Below, one piece after another: positions 7,887 to 13,816 of a DNA stretch of 13,816 nt. The number at the start of each line of letters is the position of its first letter. Positions within the stretch are counted from its first letter, which is position 1. Location of the stretch: the NCBI GenBank assembly GCA_910588505.1, contig CAJUPQ010000088.1, forward strand, positions 1 through 13,816, in the 5' to 3' direction. This DNA comes from an uncultured Hungatella sp. Lineage in GTDB: Bacteria > Bacillota > Clostridia > Lachnospirales > Lachnospiraceae. The notes under the pieces were generated by a model. That model was not told where the DNA came from. It was given only the letters and a program-made list of their open reading frames with translations, and searched no databases. Made by a program: the position numbers and the translations under genes.

Positions 7887-8663
7887 TCACAACAGCTGAT
7901 ACACCTGATACTCCCGCTCAAACACGTACCCAAGCTTCTCCGCCAGCTCCACGGACTGCTGGTTGGCAGCGTCCCAGTTGGGGATCAGCTTCTTCTCTAA
8001 GCACTCCAGCACAAAAGCCGAGCTGCAGGCCAGAGCCAGTCCCTGTCTGCGGAAATCCTTCCTGGTGTCCACCTGGATCTCCATCATGCCCTCGCTGACG
8101 CCGTAAGCGGAACACCCGGCCACCAGCCTGTGGATCTTCATGGCCCCGTACCCGAATCCGCAGGCCGCGAAATGCTTAAAATCCTCAAAGTTGGAGCACA
8201 GATCCCGGCTCCACTCCTCCTTCATGGCCAGGTGATACAGCCTCTCGTCGATCCTGCGGATGCGGATGCCCTGGGGAACGGCCTTCACATTGGCCTTTAA
8301 CCTGTCTGTGTCAAAATGGTGCTCGTCCTTTTTTAAGGCATACCGGGTCACCATGCGCAACTGCCCCTCAAACTCCTCAAGAAGCCACTGCTCCCACAGC
8401 TCATTTTCCGGGAAGATAAGCGCGTGGGAGGCTGACTGGTAAAGCTGGCTCTTCAGATCCAGAGCCCTCGCCCCCTTTGGCGGCAGCCCCAGAAGATAGG
8501 CGAAATCCCCGGACGCGATGAGACAGAAGGGCACGCCGTCCAGCCCCGGCACCCAGACCCGCCCCATGGTCCCCTCCACAGCGCCCCGCACCAGCACCTC
8601 GCGGCTCTCCCTGCAGATCGCCTGGATACACTGACGTTTCTCTCTTCCCAGTTCAACCATCAT
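7887..8663 (-). CDS. GNAT-family N-acetyltransferase (GNAT_acetyltran/ZmaR-like type)
   Basis: Acetyl-CoA-dependent acetyltransferase, substrate unknown, 258 aa. The N-terminal half (about 1-125) is a less conserved domain typical of the PF12746 group. The C-terminal half carries the GNAT fold: MMEIQVDT on a strand, the pyrophosphate-binding loop RRQGLALA (205-212), then WDAANQQSVELAEKLGY (230-246), the usual motif B. The first of two tandem ATGs (8661-8663) lies 7 bases after GGGGAGG. It is the promoter-proximal gene of a salvage operon, which hints at a nucleoside-, amino-sugar- or antibiotic-type substrate, but position is the only evidence for that. Confidence 0.85.
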   Translation of the reverse strand: MMVELGREKRQCIQAICRESREVLVRGAVEGTMGRVWVPGLDGVPFCLIASGDFAYLLGLPPKGARALDLKSQLYQSASHALIFPENELWEQWLLEEFEGQLRMVTRYALKKDEHHFDTDRLKANVKAVPQGIRIRRIDERLYHLAMKEEWSRDLCSNFEDFKHFAACGFGYGAMKIHRLVAGCSAYGVSEGMMEIQVDTRKDFRRQGLALACSSAFVLECLEKKLIPNWDAANQQSVELAEKLGYVFEREYQVYQLL

Positions 8664-8705
8664 AATGGCACCTCCCCTATGTGAAGAAAATAGTTGCTGG
8701 TTTTG

Positions 8706-8714
8706 ATTATATCA
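8706..8714 (-). promoter_or_regulatory. Extended -10 promoter of the acetyltransferase-deoC-cdd-pdp operon
   Basis: The minus strand reads TGATATAAT, a perfect TATAAT (8706-8711) with the TGn extension. No good -35 lies 17 bases upstream (ATAGTA), as is common for extended -10 promoters. The start would be near 8699, giving a leader of about 36 bases. I saw no clear operator for a DeoR- or CytR-type repressor. Confidence 0.6.
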
Positions 8715-8766
8715 TATTATTGGAGGAAATACTATTTTTTTCGCTTCCAAAAAGAGGGAGTTTCGG

Positions 8767-9643
8767 TTACAAAAAGCAACAGTTCAGACAAGTCTGCGCG
8801 CTGACCGTGGGAAAGCGTAATGGCAGCAGGCATTGCTTCCTTTTCGGACTCCATTCATGAAAGACTTTTTCCAACAGAAAAAAACGGCAAGAAGCGTTTG
8901 CCAGTTCTATCCTGTCTCTTGCCGCCAAATGATAAGAGATGTCCAGGTAGACACACCACGGAGAACCGCCGCACTGACAGTTTTCCCGGAAATGGACGAG
9001 AGACGGTCCCCTTCCCGTGATCTCCTGGGACACATACCCCCACTCCGTCCGCCCCTGGTCTGTCACCAGACTTTCTGGAATCCGTATAAAATCCATCTTC
9101 TCCGAATACCAACCGTTGCTAAGTCCCAAAAAACGAAGATCCACATACCCTTTCCTGGTGGCAAACCGATAGAACGTCCACCGGTACTCTGTCCCGTACT
9201 CCTCCTCTGTCCCTGTCTCCCCCTGGGCCTCATCCGCCATAAGGATAGGCGTATCCAAAAGCCAGGAAAGCTCTCCGTTCACATCCTCCTCCCATTTCAG
9301 CATCTCAATGAACCCAGGGCCCCAGCCCTCTCCCCGCAAGAAACATCCGCGCCGCCTCCACGCCCTCGCAAACCTCTGCTTCCTCCACATCCACATCCCG
9401 GTTCTTCCCATCCTCCAAATAGGCGCAGAAGCCTTCATACAGCTCTCCCACCATATCCCCTGCCGCCGCCTCCATAGCCTCAACAGCCGCCCACCTCAGA
9501 TCCAGATCATCCCCCTCCAGCGCCATATCCCACTGACGGTCCACACAGAAAAACTCCGCATACGCCCGGGGGATCACAACCGTGACATCATACGCCCCTT
9601 CTGTCTCCCCTTTCGCAAAATAACCGTAAATCTTTTCCTTCAT
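8767..9643 (-). pseudogene. Unrecognised acidic cytoplasmic protein, frameshifted; possibly immunity-like
   Basis: Not recognised. The start is probably ATG 9641-9643 (MKEKIYGYFAKGE), 7 bases after an AGGGAGGA site (9651-9658). This frame runs through VTVVIPRAYAEFFCVDRQW and EVCEGVEAARMFLAGRGLGP and stops at TGA 9305-9307. The next frame carries convincing coding sequence from GPGFIEMLKWEEDVNGELSW to the stop at 8767. Its own upstream part is Arg/Trp-rich and noncoding-like. One extra base in the G/C run around 9312-9322 explains the break. The repaired protein would be about 291 aa, strongly acidic at first, with no membrane segment and no known motif. The small, acidic, soluble form beside another broken ORF is reminiscent of immunity proteins for polymorphic toxins, but that is a guess. 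Confidence 0.6.
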
Positions 9644-9666
9644 GTTCTGATCCTCCCTGTATGATC

Positions 9667-9978
9667 TCAATCTCTCTCACTGCCCTGTTTCTGCCGCCAA
9701 AGCCAAAGACATCTCTCCACATCCGGTTCTATCCCTAAACAGTTCGCACTCTCCCTGGTAGATTCATACGCTTCCCCATCCATCTCCCCAAAGTCCAGCC
9801 CATACTGACTTCCGGAATAGGTAGTCAGTATAAGCTGCTCCGCCCCTCCCGGATATCCGCCTTTACGATCTTTGATGTACGGACTCTGCGTCCTTCAGGA
9901 AAACGAGGTCAACACAAACATATCCAAAAATCTTTCCTCCTGAGCCGGATAAACCGGAACTCTAAATTTGTCAGTGTA
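9667..9978 (-). pseudogene. Fragment of an unrecognised gene with an in-frame stop and no 5' end
   Basis: On the minus strand a single frame reads YTDKFRVPVYPAQEERFLDM, then FVLTSFS, a TGA at 9895-9897, then RTQSPYIKDRKGGYPGGAEQ, SGSQYGLDFGEMDGEAYEST and LWLWRQKQGSERD, ending at TGA 9667-9669. The frame is closed upstream by TAA (9979-9981), which lies inside the 9971-10087 repeat, and no good start codon exists. It looks like the 3' part of a gene whose beginning was replaced by the repeat. Its stop is 23 bases from the start of the next frameshifted gene, so the two were probably one operon. Protein-like composition on both sides of the stop supports real coding ancestry. The family is unknown. 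Confidence 0.5.
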
Positions 9979-10087
9979 TTATTGAGTGAGCAAAGTCGAA
10001 GGTTGTCGTGATGCCAGACAGAGAAGGAGAGATGTCCCGTCCGGGTTCACAACAACATCTCCTTAACATTACTCAACAATATACTGA
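9971..10087. repeat. Imperfect nested inverted repeat (117 bases)
   Basis: The outer arms 9971-9987 (TCAGTGTATTATTGAGT) and 10071-10087 (ACTCAACAATATACTGA) are complementary at 15 of 17 positions. The inner arms AAGGAGAGATGT (10024-10035) and ACATCTCCTT (10055-10064) pair with a 2-base bulge. The left arm also contains the 14-mer ATTGAGTGAGCAAA (9981-9994), found again at 11029 and 11094. The whole resembles a miniature mobile element or palindromic extragenic repeat. The stretch 9979-10200 holds no gene that I can support. Confidence 0.6.
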
Positions 10088-10155
10088 AGCCATAAAAAAC
10101 AGATATTTTTCCACTACAAAGTTGAGACAGCGTCCCCTATCAGAAACACCTTAAC

Positions 10156-10183
10156 TGAGCAAACCTTGGCTGGCGAATCCTGC
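10156..10183 (+). repeat. Direct repeat copy 1 (28 bases), paired with 11035-11062
   Basis: It begins TGAGCAAACCTTGGCTGG and ends GAATCCTGC. It matches the second copy at 27 of 28 positions, 879 bases apart. The copies flank the split HTH gene. The sequence following copy 1, GCCAGGGAGGGAA (about 10188-10200), also occurs inverted just after copy 2. Confidence 0.75.
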
Positions 10184-10206
10184 ATTTGCCAGGGAGGGAA
10201 AGAAGG

Positions 10207-10401
10207 GTGAATTTATGCCATGGAGATGAGCCCTTACTGGACTGCCGAAGCCTGCCATACTTTTTAAAAGAAAAGAATCTGTCACGTCCGGAGTTTGAAA
10301 AGCTGTGCGGTCTTGAAAACGGCGCTTTCACCGATATATGCAGCGGCAAAAAGCTTAAACTGCCCCGCCAAACCGTAGAAACGGCGGCAATAAAAATATG
10401 A
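10207..10401 (+). CDS. XRE-type helix-turn-helix N-terminal part, split from the following ORF
   Basis: A possible GTG start at 10207-10209 lies 8 bases after AGGGAGGG; that site is inside repeat sequence, so the start is uncertain. The translation contains SLPYFLKEKNLSRPEFEKL and CGLENGAFTDICSGKKLKLP, which match helices 1-4 of an XRE/HTH_3 DNA-binding domain. The ORF then reads RQTVETAAIKI and stops in ATGA, overlapping the next start. The expected last HTH helix is encoded at the beginning of the next ORF (TYEKIKTVADALCVDILDLL). The simplest reading is one gene interrupted by about 29 extra bases (roughly 10371-10399), which shifts the frame. It is one of only two plus-strand ORFs I support. 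Confidence 0.5.
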   Translation: MNLCHGDEPLLDCRSLPYFLKEKNLSRPEFEKLCGLENGAFTDICSGKKLKLPRQTVETAAIKI

Positions 10402-10991
10402 CCTACGAAAAAATAAAAACCGTGGCAGACGCTCTTTGTGTAGACATCCTGGATCTGTTAAAGGATCTGCTGTCAAATAAAGAACTGCTGCATATGATCC
10501 TGTCTGATGAAAATTTTTCAGATAAACTGTTGTCCGCTCTTCATGGGGCTATGGAAGAACTGGGTGAAAATTATAAAGATGCATCCGGTTTGCCTGCCAT
10601 ACGCATAGATTTCCCCTATGAGATAGAAAGCGAGCATTCTCCGGATGACAGTGAGTTTGAATTTGATCTTCTGGAACAGGCCATGGACGCCTTCCTCTAT
10701 GACGTGACAGCCCCTGACTCCGACCCTGCTCTGACGGAAATCTTTTTGGATCATCTGGATAAGTGCTGTGAAAATCCGGATATTGTTGAATATCCAGCCC
10801 ATGATCTGTCTCAATATATCCGCCAGAGGCAGCAAGAACAGAAGTATAAACAGATTGCCGCGAAAATTTATGAAAAATCCGGCGACATCCCCGGGTTCAT
10901 TGACGCCATCGCCTCGACCTTCAGCCTCATAAAGGAAGATCCGGAGTATGAACGCCGGACTTTCACAGAATATGGCCTGGAAACAGAGTAG
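10398..10991 (+). CDS. Unrecognised acidic protein starting with the last helix of an XRE-type domain
   Basis: 197 aa. Residues 1-25 (MTYEKIKTVADALCVDILDL) fit the final helix of the HTH domain begun upstream, so this is probably the C-terminal two thirds of a frameshifted regulator. If the overlap is functional, it is the second product of a coupled pair. The rest is acidic and helical (EIESEHSPDDSEFEFDLLEQ, and later HDLSQYIRQRQQEQKYKQIA) and matches no family I know. There is no signal peptide or membrane segment. The ATG overlaps the upstream stop (ATGA, 10398-10401), with only a weak GGCGG site before it. It ends 37 bases before the 11029-11107 inverted repeat. Confidence 0.6.
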   Translation: MTYEKIKTVADALCVDILDLLKDLLSNKELLHMILSDENFSDKLLSALHGAMEELGENYKDASGLPAIRIDFPYEIESEHSPDDSEFEFDLLEQAMDAFLYDVTAPDSDPALTEIFLDHLDKCCENPDIVEYPAHDLSQYIRQRQQEQKYKQIAAKIYEKSGDIPGFIDAIASTFSLIKEDPEYERRTFTEYGLETE

Positions 10992-11028
10992 GCAGTCCGT
11001 TGCCATAGCCTGGAGAAATAGGTGTATA

Positions 11029-11107
11029 ATTGAGTGAGCAAACCTTGACTGGCGAATCCTGCCTTCCCTCCCTGGCCCACGACTAAATCCGCCTTTGCTC
11101 ACTCAAT
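11029..11107. repeat. 79-base element with 14-base terminal inverted repeats
   Basis: ATTGAGTGAGCAAA (11029-11042) and its exact complement TTTGCTCACTCAAT (11094-11107) enclose 51 bases. It lies between convergent genes, and the right arm supplies the last codons and stop (ATT GAG TGA) of the minus-strand gene. A 21-base stretch ending with the left arm (11022-11042) matches 9974-9994 at 20 positions. No T tract follows, so a mobile or recombination repeat fits better than a standard terminator, though a bidirectional terminator role is possible. Confidence 0.65.
11035..11062 (+). repeat. Direct repeat copy 2 (28 bases), paired with 10156-10183
   Basis: It differs from copy 1 by one base (TTGACTGG instead of TTGGCTGG). 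It is embedded in the 79-base inverted-repeat element and is followed by TTCCCTCCCTGGC, the inverted form of the sequence that follows copy 1. Confidence 0.75.
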
Positions 11108-12146
11108 CATACGCCAAAAATCAGTCTCCCCCGTCAACGCCTCCACAGTCTTTGCAGCCTGCTCTTTCTGCAAAGCGGCCTCTTCCATGAATCCCTGGCG
11201 CAGCTTGTCCGGATCATCTGGTTTTTCCCCGGCAGGTGAGTCTGGCTTGGACGATCTCCTGGACGGTTCCTCTTGTTTCATCCTCTCTCTCACCATATCA
11301 AAGAGACTCTCCAGCCTGCCAAAAGCTTTCTCCTTATCCGGTATCCGCCTGAACGCCTGGACAAGGCACTCCTGCCACAGGATCCCTTCTTCTTCCCTGC
11401 CTGATTCCAGAAGAAGCACAGGCCTGAAAGAGTTTTTCCAGATATCCCCTACGGTCCCCGAAAACACCTTCTTCTCCGGATCTTATCTCCTGATTCACTG
11501 ATGCGTACAGTATACCGCACAGGCCGATAAATACCCCGCACCTGCGGATCAGTTCATCCGGTTCCTCAAAAAGGTCAGGCAGTATAAAGTCAAAGGTTAC
11601 TCCATCAGGCATCTGATTTATGATCTGATAGACATCCGAATCCTTATGGCCCTTAAGAGCCTGCTGAACCATCTGGCGTTTGTTGATCGTTCCCACCAGA
11701 ATATTTACCACATTCCTGCCGGCCTTTAATGTAGAAGGGTGCAGCGGCCCCAGCTGTTTCTTAAAGGCCTCATACAGCCTCTCACAGACAAAATGAAGCT
11801 GCCTTTCCCTCCCTGCAATGGCGAACACCGCATTGCCCAGATTAGGCAGCAGACCGGATGCCCCCCGAAGCCACTCCTGCGTAAATCCGGTAGAATCCCC
11901 AGCTCCCTCTGCCCTGCTGACCATTTTTTCATAGGTATCCAGATAGATACACACCAACGGCAGATCCATGGCGTTCACATCCATAGAAAAATAGTAGGGC
12001 AGAGGCTTTCCGTATTTCTGGGACAATCGGTGCATGGCCATGTCAAAAAGAGGAAACACAGCCCCGCCATACTGGCTTAAGATCTGAGTCCGAAAGCGGA
12101 CAAGCGCATCCTCGTGGAGCGTTTTTGTTTCATAGGACGCAATTTG
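11099..12146 (-). pseudogene. Unrecognised protein, frameshifted and lacking its 5' end
   Basis: Not recognised. One frame is open from just after TAG (12147-12149): QIASYETKTLHEDALVRFRT, then YGGAVFPLFDMAMHRLSQKY, and on to YASVNQEIRSGEEG near 11470. A GTG at 12057-12059 is the first usable start but lies inside coding-like sequence without a ribosome site. After about 11475 the coding signal moves to another frame (VFSGTVGDIWKNSFRPVLLL), which ends ALTGETDFWRMIE at 11099. One extra base in AGATCCGG (about 11475-11482) explains this, giving NQEIRPEKKVFSG when removed. The repaired product would be about 348 aa, soluble, with a charged linker (EEPSRRSSKPDSPAGEKPDD). The open frame runs back into the inverted repeat 12127-12155, so the true 5' end was probably lost there. 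Confidence 0.55.
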
Positions 12147-12155
12147 CTATGAAAC
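12127..12155. repeat. Inverted repeat at the truncated gene's 5' edge
   Basis: GTTTCATAG (12127-12135) and CTATGAAAC (12147-12155) pair perfectly around 11 bases. With one bulge the pairing extends through GTTTTT and the A run 12157-12160. It abuts the flavin-reductase terminator and shares its A/T tract. It marks the point where the neighbouring minus-strand gene loses its beginning. Confidence 0.55.
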
Positions 12156-12156
12156 G

Positions 12157-12190
12157 AAAAAGGATCATCCACACCAACAGATGATCCTTT
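12157..12190 (-). terminator. Intrinsic terminator of the flavin reductase gene
   Basis: The minus strand reads AAAGGATCATC (12180-12190), a 10-base loop, then GATGATCCTTT (12159-12169), running into TTTTTCGTTT. The stem is a perfect 11 bp and starts 42 bases after the stop codon at 12232-12234. Confidence 0.9.
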
Positions 12191-12231
12191 CGAGATACGA
12201 CTCCCTTTTTACTTTTAATCTGTCTGCTATC

Positions 12232-13816
12232 TTACTTCAGATTCGCAGCCGCCTGCTCCCCCGCAACCCGTCCAAAGCACACAGACTGGGAATACCCGCC
12301 GGACTGCCAGGTCACCTCGCCGGAGGCGTACAGACCTTCCACCACCGTGCCGTCCTCATACAGCACCTGAGCGTTTTCATTGCAGGACACGCCGCCCTTG
12401 GTCATATGGTTGGCCGCCTCGATGCGCACCCCGTAGTAGGGCCCCTGGGCGTCAAGCGCCCGGGAAGGAGTCTCCTTTAACAGAGCGTCCTCCTTGCCTT
12501 CCTGGGCCGCGCTGTTAAATTCCGCCACCGCAGCCTCCAGGCCTGCCCCGTCGATCCCCAGAGCCTGGGCTAACTCTTCCAGAGTCTCTCCCTGAGAATA
12601 ATATCCCAGATCAACATGCTTGCGGATGCGGTAAAAGGAATCATATCCCGTCTTGTCCGTGATGGAGAACACCGCCCCGTCAGTCTGAGCCTGGATGGCA
12701 TTGCCCAGCTCCAGTCCCCCTGCGTTTTCGGAGATAAACCGGGCTCCTTCCTTATTAACAAGAATGCTCAAATCCGCTCCGCCGGTCAGGTCCCTTCTGG
12801 GAACAATGATGTTGGGGAACAATCTCACATTGTCCATATGCTCCATCTTAAAGCCGTTCTCCTCAAACACCTTTACAAAATCGCCGGTAGTACCCATCTG
12901 GTTAGATGTGTTGAACACCTCATAGCCAGGAGCGTACTCTTTCAGAAGGTCCTTGTTGCTGCAGAAGCCGCCGGTGGCGATAATGGTCTGCTGGGCCTTG
13001 ATGGCATAGCTTTCCTTGTTGTTATTCTCCACATTGACGCCCGCGCAGCGGCCGTCCTCCATGATCAGATCCACACCCTTTGTGCCTGTGCGGATCTCGA
13101 TCCCCAGCTCCTTGGCGCAAGATTCCATGCCGGCCTGGATCACTTCCCCGGCGTACTGGTCCTCCTTGGCCATGTGGTTCATCGCGCCGTAGTTATAATC
13201 CAGATTCACGCCCATATCCCGAAGCCACGCGTCCAGAACATCCTCCTGCTCTGCCCACACCTTCACCCGCTCCGCGCTGTCGCCGGCTGTGGACTTTGCC
13301 TCTATAAAATTCTCCACCTGATTTACGGTCCACTGCTCATTGCCCGCTTCCTTCTGGGCCTGGGAGTTGATCAGGTCATAAAAATTCATGTCAAATTTGC
13401 CGTTTCCGCTTAAGATGTCCATCTTCTCCACCACGATCACATTAGCATCCTTGTTGGTCTGCTTTGCCGTGATGGCAGCCGCAAGGCCGGACGGACCTCC
13501 GCCCACTACCACGATATCCGCATTCACGTCCTCAAGAGTCTTTGCCTCCTTTTCGGGACCTGCGGTGGCCATGGTAATATCCTCCACCTCAAGGCCGGCC
13601 TGGGTCATAGCGTCAGCCACTGCCGCCTTAACCGCGTAAGAAGAAAATGTAGCCGCTGTCACGCTGTCAACCACCGGGGTATTGCTCTCCAGGATCCTGT
13701 CCCGGATAACCGGAAACGCCCGATCCATGACCACATTGGTCTCATGGTGCTCCCCCAGCTCCAGATCCGTGATAGTGTCCCCGTCAATGGTGACCTTCAG
13801 ATTCAGCTCCCCGCCG
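12232..13816 (-). CDS. FMN-binding-domain flavin reductase of the fumarate reductase/urocanate reductase family (5' end outside window)
   Basis: Probably an FAD enzyme reducing a small unsaturated or keto-acid-type electron acceptor, fed by covalently bound FMN. The visible N-terminus is an FMN-binding domain (LKVTIDGDTITDLELGEHHE), ending in DSVTAATFSS, a form of the D-x-x-S/T-G/A-A-T motif whose Thr carries FMN in this family. The FAD-binding domain follows: ADIVVVGGGPSGLAAAI, then VEKMDILSGNGKF, TIIATGGF and, near the C-terminus, GLYASGEVTWQSGG and CFGRVAGEQAA. In true fumarate reductases the last region reads GGVHGANRLGGNA, and its Arg is missing here. The catalytic-Arg segment (VRGxGAI) is replaced by GGADLSI. 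The substrate is therefore probably not fumarate. The start and any signal or lipoprotein peptide lie beyond 13816. A strong terminator follows. Confidence 0.88.
   Translation of the reverse strand, partial: GGELNLKVTIDGDTITDLELGEHHETNVVMDRAFPVIRDRILESNTPVVDSVTAATFSSYAVKAAVADAMTQAGLEVEDITMATAGPEKEAKTLEDVNADIVVVGGGPSGLAAAITAKQTNKDANVIVVEKMDILSGNGKFDMNFYDLINSQAQKEAGNEQWTVNQVENFIEAKSTAGDSAERVKVWAEQEDVLDAWLRDMGVNLDYNYGAMNHMAKEDQYAGEVIQAGMESCAKELGIEIRTGTKGVDLIMEDGRCAGVNVENNNKESYAIKAQQTIIATGGFCSNKDLLKEYAPGYEVFNTSNQMGTTGDFVKVFEENGFKMEHMDNVRLFPNIIVPRRDLTGGADLSILVNKEGARFISENAGGLELGNAIQAQTDGAVFSITDKTGYDSFYRIRKHVDLGYYSQGETLEELAQALGIDGAGLEAAVAEFNSAAQEGKEDALLKETPSRALDAQGPYYGVRIEAANHMTKGGVSCNENAQVLYEDGTVVEGLYASGEVTWQSGGYSQSVCFGRVAGEQAAANLK

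Noticed and set aside
8740..8775. Terminator between the frameshifted acidic gene and the acetyltransferase promoter
   Set aside because: T runs are present on the minus strand, but I could not form a convincing stem before them.
8833..9477. Plus-strand frame of 214 codons opposite the frameshifted acidic gene
   Set aside because: The Pro-rich translation is typical of an antisense frame. The minus-strand frames give balanced, acidic protein-like sequence with a good ribosome site.
11029..11107. Integron attC site
   Set aside because: Size and hairpin shape fit loosely, but no GTTRRRY/RYYYAAC core pair is present and no integrase is in view.
9971..11107. CRISPR array
   Set aside because: Only two or three copies, far apart, with no regular spacers and no cas genes.
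12616..13413. Plus-strand open frame of 265 codons opposite the flavin reductase
   Set aside because: Antisense shadow of a well-supported gene, with no ribosome site or recognisable domain.

Overview
The window looks like chromosomal DNA from a spore-forming, moderately GC-rich member of the Clostridia, most likely Lachnospiraceae. The evidence is the protein types (SpoIID-domain protein, AI-2E-family permease, low-GC Gram-positive Pdp/Cdd/DeoC salvage enzymes, flavin reductase with an FMN-binding domain), strong AGGAGG ribosome binding sites and clear sigma-A promoters. Genus-level assignment is not possible from sequence alone. Nearly all genes lie on the minus strand.

Layout. (1) 1-1212 (-): a dCache-HAMP chemoreceptor running off the left edge, with two single-base frameshifts in its first membrane segment and two tandem promoters in front. 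(2) 1391-4897 (-): a two-gene unit, an AI-2E-family permease followed 6 bases later by a long membrane-anchored SpoIID/LytB-domain protein. (3) About 4975-5249 (-): an intergenic transcription unit with its own promoter and a long hairpin terminator, best explained as 6S RNA. (4) 5311-8663 (-): a nucleoside-salvage operon, GNAT acetyltransferase - deoC - cdd - pdp, behind an extended -10 promoter. DeoC, Cdd and Pdp together release bases from pyrimidine (deoxy)nucleosides and feed deoxyribose-5-phosphate into glycolysis. (5) 8767-12155: an accessory block of unrecognised genes, almost all damaged by frameshifts, an in-frame stop or missing 5' ends. It is interleaved with related repeats built on the 14-mer ATTGAGTGAGCAAA and includes the only plus-strand genes, an XRE-like helix-turn-helix gene split over two ORFs. 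(6) 12232-13816 (-): the C-terminal part of a flavin-dependent reductase of the fumarate reductase/urocanate reductase family, with a covalent-FMN-type motif but without the substrate arginines of true fumarate reductases.

The conserved genes in 1391-8663 are intact over more than 7 kb. The damage concentrated in the accessory block is therefore more likely real decay than uniformly poor sequence, though the two homopolymer frameshifts in the chemoreceptor could be sequencing errors. I found no CRISPR array, rRNA, tRNA or intact transposase. The strongest leads for something new are the repeat-bounded accessory block and the overlap between the 6S closing stem and its terminator.
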